A stretch of DNA of 64,000 nucleotides from Chimonanthus salicifolius (taxonomy: Eukaryota > Streptophyta > Magnoliopsida > Laurales > Calycanthaceae): the NCBI GenBank assembly GCA_013350335.1, contig CM023537.1, positions 10,038,438-10,102,437 of the forward strand. The letters are read 5' to 3'. Positions 1-10,800 of the stretch are shown in pieces; position 1 is the first letter of the stretch, and each line of letters begins with the position of its first letter. The notes below the pieces were generated by a model. The model did not search any database and was not told the DNA's origin. It was given only the letters and a program-made list of their open reading frames with translations. The translations under genes and the position numbers were made by a program.

Positions 1-650
1 TGTAAAAAATTATAAGAAACTCACCGTAAAACCCCCACCTCTACGAGTGATACCTAGAGCTCTTATAGCACATCAAATAAGACCATACAAGCTTGAATCT
101 GACACCTCCAGCTTTTACTTATATAGTTGATTCAAGTAAAGATCTTGAAGAGAATGAATCAGTCATCACAATAAAAAGCTAGGTTGCTATGTGTTTCGAG
201 GGGCCTAATTTAGAATACGAGTGTCGAGTTGGGCCACTCTAATATTGTAGGATATTTTAAAAATACATTTCGTTGTTCAATATAAAGCCACACTAATAGA
301 AAGATGGTATTAAATAAAATTTCAAAATTATTTTAAATTATTTTTTTCTACGGCCATTCTTCCATTTTCATGGCCTTGTATAAAAAAATAAAGTATATTT
401 TTTATCTAAAATATATTTGATAAATATGATTCAAATAATATAATTTATAGAAAAAAAAATTTACACAATGCATTAAAAAACTGGCCGAACCCAAGGTAAC
501 TCCCAAGTCCAATCATTGATAAGATCTTATCAATCTAAATCTTAACTTTGATAAGATCTTTTCTACAAATGTTTTTAATAAAAGTATTATATAAAAAATC
601 ATCTTAAAAGACAATCTGTGGCATAAAGGAAGAGAGAGAGGATAACATAA
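1..650. other. AT-rich intergenic DNA, no gene seen
   Basis: No ORF with recognisable domains and no clear repeat boundary. The stretch is AT-rich and ends at the LTR-like block that follows. Confidence 0.6.
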
Positions 651-1425
651 TGTGACGGATCAATCACCCGAGACCCATAACTCAACCAGATCTGTTCGTA
701 GAAGAAGACCCAAGAAGAAATCCAAGAGATTTAAATAAGAATCGGGAACAATGCAGAAGATTCCGGGGGTTCAAGAAGATTCTATAAGGTTCTAGAGTTG
801 AGTGGAGTTTTCTAGAATAACTTAAAATAGTGTAGAAGTTTCTAGAGTAGTATAGAAGATTCTAGAACTCTATGGAAGAGTTTAGAATATTGTAAAAGAG
901 TTTAGAAGTATTTAGAATATTTTAGAACTATATAGAAGTGTGTAGAGTCTTGTAGAAGTGTATGAAAGAATGCAGAAAGGTGTGGTAGTTGTAGAGATGC
1001 TTGAATATTCTAAAGTGTCTAGGAGAGTGTGAAGATATTTATGGAGGCAACCATTGGATTAATGCCACATGACACAATCTTAGCCATAATTGGGCATGGC
1101 CTCAACTATAAATAGAGATGGAGAGCACATTTGCGCCCAATCTACATAAGCTAGCCAAGGATTCAAGCATAGCATTGTGAGTTGAGAGCTTGTAGCCTTT
1201 TGAGTGTTTCTTTGTGATCTCCTTAGTTGTTCAATATAAGATAGTGTTTGTGTTGATCACCTTAGTATTTCATCTCCATTTCATTCTTGTGTTTGTGTGA
1301 TTGCTTCTTTATCTTTGTCAAAAGAATGATCAAATCAGTTGTTAGGTTGACTCGCTTGACGACGGAGTGATCGAGTGAGTGCCGCACGAGCTAAATTGCT
1401 AAATAATTCCCTAACCCTGTGACAA
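651..1425 (+). mobile_element. LTR-like sequence, probable solo LTR remnant
   Basis: The block opens with TGTGACGG and closes with CCCTGTGACA, so it has the TG...CA ends of an LTR. Near 1107 it holds a TATA box (CTATAAATAGAG), followed by about 300 bp of T/G-rich leader-like sequence. The interior (about 770-960) is an array of degenerate TTCTAGAA-type motifs. I could not find a convincing 5-bp target duplication, a primer-binding site or any gag/pol coding sequence. The ends are therefore provisional, and it may be a fragment of an LTR from a Ty3 or Ty1 type element. Confidence 0.4.
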
Positions 1426-1871
1426 TACGCTGTTAAAAAATAACTTCTTTTAACATTTATAATTGATTGAAATATTGAATGCACCAAACATTTATAATAG
1501 ACTTTAATTGTTATGAAAATGATTTCTAGAGGCAAAGGCAACACTGACGCATGCTGATTCTCTATATACAAATTTGTACTAACATAAAAACATGTGAGTG
1601 AAGTATTTCAAATTTATTAAATTCAATTATAAAATTCTTTTTTTATCATTTTTTATGATTTTTTCATAATTTTATGTAACAACATGATAATAATATAATC
1701 AACTTTCAAAATTTTACCAACTCACTAAACCTAATTTTAAAATCTCATTTTCATTTTTTTTATAAATGATATATGAATCTCAGGACACTCTCTTCTATGG
1801 GTGTCTTGGTTTGTAGATATTACTACTAAATACACTTCAAAAAGTTCCTCACAAACCTTCTTTATTAGTAC
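1426..1871. other. AT-rich intergenic DNA, no gene seen
   Basis: Poly(A/T)-rich filler between the LTR-like block and a MITE. Nothing codes here. Confidence 0.55.
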
Positions 1872-2160
1872 TAGGGCTGCAACTTGGGTCGGGTTTTGGC
1901 CCGACCCGTATGACCCAACCCGAAAAATCATGCGGGTCGGTTTGAGAAGATAAAAACCCGTATGAAATTCGGGTCGGGTCGGGTCAGACAGAGGATTTTA
2001 CAAGTTAATCCGACCCGACCCTGTTAAAATGGGTTCATAATGCGGGTCGGGTCTGCTTGTGAAGTTTGGGTTGAGAATTCGGTTCGGGTTCCATATATAT
2101 CAACTTAGGTCGAGTTGTGTTTTAAAGAACCAGACCCGGCCGACCCGAGTTGCAGCCCTA
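1872..2160. mobile_element. hAT-type MITE, GACCCG-rich
   Basis: The ends form a terminal inverted repeat: TAGGGCTGCAACTTGGGTCGG on the left against the complement of CCGACCCGAGTTGCAGCCCTA on the right. The inside is made of degenerate GGGTCGGGT / ACCCGACCC words, so the whole element can fold on itself. The flanking 8-mers (ATTAGTAC and TTTGTTAC) agree at five positions, which suggests an old, decayed 8-bp target duplication of the hAT kind. There is no coding capacity. Related copies lie at 19982-20304 and 27487-27847. Confidence 0.7.
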
Positions 2161-2188
2161 TTTGTTACTATCGGAAAACAATTACTTG

Positions 2189-2356
2189 ATCTAATGTTGG
2201 GTAGTTCAACTGGTTACTTCTCGCCTCAAGAAGCGAGAGGTCACCAGTTCAAATCCTAACGGCGTAAATTGGGGGCCTTCTATGTGAGGGTGGGGCTTTC
2301 TCGGGTTTAAGAGGGCCCTTACCTTGTGGCTCCCTTCGGTTATAAAAAAAAAAAAA
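2189..2356 (+). mobile_element. tRNA-derived SINE with poly(A) tail
   Basis: The body begins with a tRNA-like promoter: an A-box-like TAGTTCAACTGG near 2201 and a B-box-like AGTTCAAATCC near 2246. A tRNA-unrelated G/C-richer body follows and then a run of A. The insertion is bounded by a near-perfect direct repeat, CAATTACTTG at 2179-2188 and CAATTGCTTG at 2357-2366, as expected for a LINE-mobilised target-site duplication. It is not a functional tRNA gene because no full cloverleaf forms. Confidence 0.8.
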
Positions 2357-2366
2357 CAATTGCTTG

Positions 2367-3440
2367 TCTTGGTCAGAGGGCTTATTTGCCATATCACGAA
2401 GACCTCCAATTTAATAATGAATATTATTTACTAAAAAATTATTAATATATGAGATTTAATTATAATATAGTCATATTTTACACCTACATCATTCATAATA
2501 AAAAATTATTTATTTTACGTTCCAAATTTTACCAACAAGAGGTGGAGATGCAGGGTGAGACATTATATCTCAGTCTATTTAAAATTTTGCTCATGTAGTG
2601 TGAGACAGTGAGATAGTAATTCAAAATTGAAATTTATAAAACGATAAATAAAAAACCTCATATATAATTCTTGATGCTAGTAAAGGCAAACTGCCGGTCT
2701 CATCAAAAATCATTATTTTAATAATAGGTAAATAATTCTGACACGGTGTACGTACTTCTAGAATTTCTTTTTCAGATTTAATGTAACTTTTTTTTTTGCA
2801 CAAAGTTACCCTTTCTAGATCCAAATCTTTCCAATTTATGAAACTCTTTTCTAAAATATTAATAATCTACTTTTAAAAACTTTTCCTTGTATTTTTATTT
2901 TATTACTATAAACATAATAAGATGGACAAAGTCTTCTAAATTCTAACTCACCATTTTTATCTTAAAATTCTATTTTTTTGCAGTTATATCTGCAATTATA
3001 AGTTTAGATTTAGGATTTTAGCCAAATCAAAGATTTCGATGATTAAATCCAGTGTTCTCGGTTCAAATACGGTCTGAACTTGATTTTAATTAGAATAAAT
3101 AGAAAACATTGCATTAATGAGAAAATGCAATTGAAATGGCCAATTAATCTAATTGATAATATATATAAAAAAAAGAAAAAAAAAAGAAGAGAAAACTCCT
3201 GCTTTCTTAATATCGAAATAATTTAAGTCTATCTAAATATGGCCTAAACAATGCTTTATATAGCCTTATTACAATTGATAAGCCTTCCATTCACACATTT
3301 AACCACTGATCATGCTCGACTTTCTCTCTTTGGGTTTGTTCCCATTTAGGACTATGGACTTGCTTCCTTAATTGGAGTGGACTCTTTCACTCCACTTGGT
3401 GGATAGAGATAAAATAATTTGACTGATCTAGATTTTTTTT
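2367..3440. other. AT-rich intergenic DNA, no gene seen
   Basis: Long homopolymer and AT-rich stretches. The ORFs here are short and without recognisable domains. Confidence 0.6.
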
Positions 3441-3449
3441 TTTTTAAAA

Positions 3450-3715
3450 AAAGAATATTGGTTATGGATACGACCGATATCTCGGCTGATATTTGTCTAT
3501 ATCAGTCGAATATCGGCCTAGATATCGGCCAATATTTATATATATTTTTAAAAAACAGCTTTTTTATATTTTTTTAAATGATTTTTTTTTTTAAAAAAAA
3601 AGCCACCGAGATTTCTAAAAAAGAAATTAAAGAGAGAAAAAAAATCTTGACCGAGATCTCAGCCAATACAAAAATTCGGCCGAAATATCAGTTCAGCCGA
3701 ATTTTCGACCCCTAA
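3450..3715. repeat. Relict MITE of the CGGCCGATAT family
   Basis: The stretch is filled with GATATCGGC / GCCGATATC words around an A/T core and ends in CGAATTTTCGACCCCTA. That end is the inverted form of the CAGGGTCGAAAATT end of the copies at 50012-50265, 50695-50906 and 57967-58286. The left end is no longer recognisable, so this copy is probably truncated. Confidence 0.5.
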
Positions 3716-4800
3716 TTGACGTATCCAAGGTGGAATTTGGAGCGGCTCACTTGACGTGGATGCTGATATGGCAATCAAAGTGAGGGCCTTTTTTTCCGCG
3801 TCAGTCCAATTGTAGATTTGAGAGGTCAAATCTTCAGCTTTGGCCAATCGGATCTTGATCAAGTTGCCAATTGATTTATTGGGTCCGATGATTACATCAG
3901 TATTAAGAGGAAAACGTGCATAAAATACTTTTAACTTATAAAATCTTCTTTTAATAAACTCAGGTAATTAAACTGGCCTAAGCTAGTGAAATTAGGTTAG
4001 AAGTTTTGGATTTGACTCCTTTATTTATTTGATATACAAGATTTACGACTAATTTTGTATATCTACAATATTAGTTTCACTACCTATGTTATTAAAAAAA
4101 TATTTTTTAATATTCTCTATATTTTTATTTTAAAATTTATAAAGTTAAAGTGACGGGTAAATATTTCTTTAAAAGATATAAGAAATCTCCTTCTAAAATT
4201 TTAGAAATAATGAAAGTTAAAAGATTTTGTCTGGTAGCCCTCAAATTACACCATGTGTCCCATCTGTTTAGAGTTCCGGTCCTTCCCAATTTATGCAACT
4301 ATGCCATCATAATCTCTTCTAATACTCAATTACTTGTCAATCAATCCCGGCTTCTTAGGTCGTATCAGCGACAGCGAGGGTAGAAAATAATAAACTTTTT
4401 AAAAATATAGCCTCTTTTAAACAATTTTTTTTTTTGGTTTAATTTTCTATAAAGATGTTTTCTTATTTCTAATTATTTTATATGTTGATCTAAAACTGCA
4501 AAATAAATTAATAAAATTAAAAATATTTTATTAGTTTTTAATTATATTCTTTCGACTTTCAATTAATAGCTATAAGTCTATAACAATTTTCTCCAATCAT
4601 ATATGATTATGTATCTAATTTAATCATAATATGATTTTAAAAAAAAAACTCTATGCGGTAAATGCTACAGATGTTGTCACTTGTCGCTGTATCTTGGTTG
4701 GCGTTCACTTCCCTTCCCACTTCTCATTCTAAGTTTCCCAATTTTTCTCTTGACTTCTTCTGCAAGCAATCTCCCTTCCTCCCTCGGGTTCTGAGATCGA
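3716..4800. promoter_or_regulatory. Upstream region of the ARI gene
   Basis: Intergenic, AT-rich DNA before the first exon of the ubiquitin ligase gene. From about 4660 the composition becomes T/C-rich, as in a plant 5' UTR. No unambiguous TATA box can be assigned, so the transcription start is not defined here. Confidence 0.45.
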
Positions 4801-4866
4801 GTGGAATCCGATACGATCGGTTCGAGTATCGGAAATCCGATCTTTATTTCGCCTCCCGTGGATACG

Positions 4867-7800
4867 ATGACGAGCGACGACGAGGACTATGGTTCCGATT
4901 CGGAGTATTTCCAAGGAGTCGAGAGCGACCACGACGATGACGTCCTCGGGTGGGCGTTCAGAAGAACTCCGTGCTCCCAGGTTAGAATCTAAACTTCTTT
5001 CTGTAATTTGATGGATTGCTGTCTATCTGATCTCTTTCTTTTTTCATGATTTTGAGAAGTCTTCGCATTGATTTTGATAAGTCAGTTTTATTTACACAAT
5101 CGGCCACGTTCCCTTTTAGTGTTTGATGAGAGATATTATCTTGATGATAAAAAAAAAAAACTAAGAACTCTAGTTTAATATTAAAAGATTAAATCAATCA
5201 AGTTACTCCTGCAGATTGATCTTGAAAGGAATAAAGTGACAGATGTTGTAGATACAGTTGAAATTAGATTTCTCGATATAACACTTAACGAACTCAAATC
5301 ATTTATTAAAGATATTAATCTAACTGAACTTAACCCCTCTTTTTTAAATAATATGGATATCCTCATCTTATTTAAAGGTAAAACTAATCTTATAGATATA
5401 CGAAGTTAAGTTCAACTCATTTATTAACCAAGCTTTTATTAGATAGATTAGTGACAAACAAATAAAGATTTTTTATAATAGAAAATAATTCCTACGAAAC
5501 CATTTTTTTTGTTTCAGAAAAAGGCATTGCAATTCATTTTTCTATTGAAATTTCATTTCTCATGTAAACCAACAAACATCCTCGTAGAGAAAGAAAAGAA
5601 AAATCCATCAAGTCTCATGGAGAAATGCTTTCTTAGAAAAAAATAATAATAATTTTTTAGGAAAATTTTACGACAAACACCTTTGGGATTTGACCATACC
5701 AATCTTACACACCTTGATCATGCATGAATTTGACTTCATCAATTTATTAAATATTTCGACACAACCCAATATAGCGTAAATGAATGTATTCAACCAATCC
5801 ATTTACTAAATCGATAAACTTGATTCAACTAAGATTAAATTGGATGACCCAACTCAACCCACTTATAAAATAGGTTAGCCTAACAGGTCTTGACCTTTTT
5901 ATTAAATGGGTTGGCTCGATTTGTGTAAGTGACCAATCTTAAATGGGATGTAACCTGGTCTCTTAATTAAGAGCTAAATCCAACCACATTCATATCAATT
6001 ACCAAACTTGCTCCACTTATTAAATGGGTCAACCCAGTTTGAACAACCTTAAATGGGTTAATTCAAATATGAGGACATCAGGTTTGACATCAGGTATCAT
6101 GTTCAAGGCAGGTCATGGAGAAATAATTAAGTTTTGGACTGATTCTTGGTGTGATAATTCTTCCCTGACCTCTAGTTTTTCGTCTCTTTTTCACCTATAC
6201 CTCTCACCCCTTGGGGCAATATCAAATTTTTACTGCATCTCATGTGAGCAAGTTGTGTAGGACATCCCTTCTCGTCGTAACCTACCAGATTCAGAAATAG
6301 ATGCATTCTCGAACCTCCTCCACACTTTATCAACCTTCAAAATTCGCACCAATGAGGAGGACAATCTTATTTGGTGGCCTGACATATCTGGAGTTTTCTC
6401 AGTTAAGTCTTTCTGCCCATGGAGGACTTTATCCGCTGGTAGTGCTACTGTCAACTCCAAAATTTGGTCCTCCAAAGCTCCTCCGAGGGCAATTAGCTTC
6501 GTTTGGACTGCAGGGTTGGAGAAGATCTTGACTCGAGACCACTTGCAGAAAAGAGGCAAAATTTTGGCTAGTGCTTGTCCTTTTTGTCTACAAGCATCCG
6601 AAGAGTCGAATCATCTGCTTATTCATTGCCCATTCTCTTCCAATGTTTGGAACTCTATTTTAGATCAATTTGGTGTGGCTTGGGTTATGCCATCGATGGT
6701 GGCTAAGTTGTCTTTTGCTTGGGACATTATTTCTATCTCTACGAATGCTTTTCTTTGTGGCAACTATCATTTTTTGCCACTATCTGGAGCCTTTGATGGG
6801 AACGTAATTACAAGATCTTCAAAGGTACGGCCGAGTCCAGTGCGCTGGTTGCAAAAAGAAGTCTCATCAAGTGTGCATCGTGGGCTCTCTCCCTTTAGAA
6901 ATTTCGGAATATCTCGATGTCAGATATCTTGCATGCATGGAAAGAATGCGTTGATCTTACTTGAGATCTTAGTGTTTTTTATTTTTATTTTTTTATCCAT
7001 TGTTTCTGTTCATGTATTCCTTTGGTTGCTTTCTGCTTTTCTTGTATTTGCACCTCTGGTGCTCTTTATCTTTTATTATTTATATATATGAACCATTTCA
7101 AAAACAAAAATATGAGGACAACATGAGACAACAAATAAGAATGATTCATTATAATTTAAATTTTACCTCAACATGGTTTGTTTATGATTTTTAGCACCAC
7201 CTTATGGTATCTCACCATGGATGGAGAAAGATCCAGCCAAGGATAGCTCAAATTTAAGATGATCTAGCAGCAAATTTGAGGAGTTAGTTTGATCTCTCCA
7301 TTTACATTATCCAAGTCATTTATTTGTGGATTAGACAGATCTGGTTGTTGATCCAATATCATCCGGACATTAGTTTTCATCATATTTTATTAGTGCCATA
7401 TAGTTTTAGTTCATATGTGTTTCAAGATTGTTATAGACATGTATTTGTTTTTGTGATTTTAGATCATTTACCTGTGTCCTAAATCACATGTGTCAAGAGT
7501 TCTAAAAAAGTCTCTTTAAAAAAAATAATAAATAGCCTTATAGAGACACTTTTATGATAATGAATGAATGAATGAAGAAATTCAAGTTTTTAATAGCTGC
7601 AGCAAATCTAGTGTGACTCCTACTAACTCCTTAGTGTGAGATCATAGAACCTTGGATGATTCAAATATAAATTCCTCCTGATTTTTTTCCCTTCTTTTTC
7701 TTTTTTTTTTTTTCCCTCCATTTTTCCCTCTTTGTTTTTGTCACTTTTTCGTCCAAACCCTAACCCTGACCAAACTAGTACCAACCATACCATCAGCTCC

Positions 7801-10800
7801 AAAACTCTACTAGGACCCACTAATTCATAAGGCGTTCAAACGCGTCCATACGGCAGACACCTTTGGCCCTATTTTACCTTATTTTGCAGTCCAACATATG
7901 AATCCCTATCTTAGAATTGTAAATCTAACCATAACCTACTACATGAACTTATTTGATACCTTGTTTTGCTTGAAAATTAAAAAATAATAATAAATCCTAA
8001 TTCCTTTAAACCTTATATGATAACATAGCTCTATTTGATCGCTAGTGTGACTACTTTGTTAGAGTCAAGGGTTCGATATGATTTAATTAATCTTTTGAGG
8101 GTTTTGCATTGAAGACCAATGATATAGCCTTGAGAGCTTGTATAAGTGTTTTTTTTTTTTTTTAATCTTTTTGATTAATTATATATGTGAATTTGCATTG
8201 TTTTTATTATATTCTTTGTTTAATACTATTTTATTTCTTTAACACTTTACATGAATCATGTATATAGATTGCATGTAATTTTAAAATTCATTATACATAT
8301 TTTACATTCTTATATAGACATCCATCTATCATTTAGATTTAGAGTTTTTAATATTTTGACTTGTCTTACGTCATTCAACCAATAACAACTTAAATCATTT
8401 ATCAAAAATACTAATCTGACTTAAATATCCAAACAAGCTTAAATGGATAGATCAACCCTTAGCCCCATATTGATTCACCTAAATCAAATCATTTATTAAC
8501 CTAGTTAACCCAACTAGAAATAACAATCTCGGATTGACCAACCTGCATAATCTTAAATGGGTTAATCTGATTTATAGTTAAAAAAAAATAATTTATTAAA
8601 TTAGTTAATATGACCCGATGACCCAAGAAACCTAAATGGATTGACCTATTTAGATCATTTATTAAACAGCTGACTTGACCCAATATTTTTGGTTATTGAC
8701 CCATTTATTGAATCGGTAAATCCAATATTCGCGACTCATTTATTAATTAGTTTTTTGTTCCGTACATTAGTGACAACACATTAATAGCATTTTACATTAC
8801 AAATTAAAGAATTTTTTCTATTAAACTTAATTTTCCCACTAAATTTGACAAGAAAGTACTTTGCTTCGTTTGCATCTAAACGGAGTGTCAAGTCCCGTTT
8901 GGTTGCTGCGATTCTTAGGAGCTATTGGAATTTCTAAACGGAGAGTGTCAACTGTCAAGGCCCGTTTCGTTGCTGCGATTCTGAGGAGCTATTGGGATTT
9001 CTAAACGGAGTGTGTCAAGTCCCGTTTGTTTGCTGCGATTCTTAGGAGCTATTGGAATTTTGTGGAATTATGAAATCCCTCAAAATTTGAATTATAAGAT
9101 GTTTGGAAACCCATGTGTAAGTATTATTTTGGAACCCTAACTAGTGAGGATCGTTTCCGTTCTGGAATTCTTCACTTGTTGGTCATCATTTTTATTATCG
9201 TCGCCAATGTCATGTCATCATCAGATTCTAGATGATCATGCCAAGTCGTCCAAGCACAAAATGCTTTGGCAGGAATTCTTATAATCTGAGAATTAGCGGA
9301 ATTTGCTGATTCCAAAATCTGAGAGGTTATAGATTCTGCTGGAATTTTTATATAGTTGGGCCCTTAATACCTGTTTTGGTCTAAATTTTTAGTGGAGCAG
9401 GAACTTTTTTTAGCACTTCATTGATTTTTGTTGCTGTTAATAGTCTGGAATTCCACAATTTCAATACCAGAAGTGAATCCAGGCTAACAAGTGGCTTCGC
9501 CATTTTCGTGCGAAAGCATGAAATGTTTTGCACAATGCTGCAATGCTGGAAGTGTTGCAACATATTAGGTAAGTTTTGCTGTGATTACTGAAAATGGTGG
9601 AGACCTTATAAATTGTACAATTTTCTCAAACCATGGAACAATATGGTCATCACTGTTCACTTACTCTTTCAGTGTTGTCCTGGTAAATTGCGGGCATTTC
9701 TTCTCTTCTTGCCAATCTTTGTTAATTCCATTCTTGGTAGAATTCATAAAAGTTACAAAAATAGGATAGTGCTTCTTGTTTGCTGAATCACTTAGGAGTT
9801 GAATTGGTTTTGTAATGTGCATTTTTAGGCTGTATTTTGTTGTCACCCAGGAGGATATGATGCTTTTCCCCCAAAGTACTAAACCAGTAGCCAATCTTGA
9901 TTTGGGGGATGCGGTGAGGCAGAAAGCCACTTTTTTTAAGCATTCTCAAATGCAGTGTAATTGATTAGCATCGGCTTTACCGAAAGATCATATTCCAATC
10001 ACTTCCCATTAGATGGTTGCATTATGACGTGAATATAAATATGATGTAAAGTGGCGTTACCCTATTAGGAGGAGAAAACTTGGGGTGGAGAATATCATTA
10101 ACAAATAAAAGACCCTTAAAGGTGGAGAATCTTCACCATAGAGAGACTAAAGGTGAGACTCCATGTTTTACTATCACCTATTTGGTGTTCGTTGGTGAAA
10201 GTGGAATTTCAGAGATCTACCAAAAAAAAAATGTACACGTTTACATTTCATCAAACAATTAGAGAAAGAAGATGGGAGGTGGACTACGGTAATTGGTGAT
10301 TTCCAGATCTCCTAAAGATATATAAATATTTATAGTGGTAAATGGTGTAAGTGGTCACCACTTTCCTCCACTTAGATGTCCACCAAACAGGGTCAAACCG
10401 TGTACCTTAGTGGAAACATAATCCTTATTTAACCCCAAGTGGTTGGCTTGACGGTCAAGAAGCCTACCTCAAGAAGCGGGATCTTGAGTTTGATTCACCC
10501 TTAACTTTAACAGGCTACTCCCCGTAGTTACTTATCCAATGTGTGTGGAATTGGGAGGTCTTCACACAACCCAACGATTAGTCAAGTTAAAATTTCCCCT
10601 TCAGGTGAGACGCCTGGACACCTTGGTCTAAAAAAAACATAACCCTTATTCACTCCCCATCCAAACACTAAAATTTGTGTCCCACTGTTTCCTTTCTTTT
10701 TTGTTTAGAGACTTGACTATGCTCTGCTTTCCCTTTGATATTTTCAGGCTATCACAAGAGAATCCCTTTTGGCAGCACAGGTTATCACTCCATTGCGATT

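Noticed and set aside
651..1425. Endogenous pararetrovirus fragment, suggested by the TATA box and leader
   Set aside because: No movement-protein, coat or polymerase coding sequence is visible; TG...CA ends fit an LTR better.
2196..2260. tRNA gene
   Set aside because: A- and B-box-like words are present but the acceptor and anticodon stems do not form, and a SINE body and A tail follow.
4801..4866. Upstream ATG as the ARI start
   Set aside because: In frame and possible, but the added 22 residues do not resemble the acidic N-terminus of the family, so 4867 was preferred.
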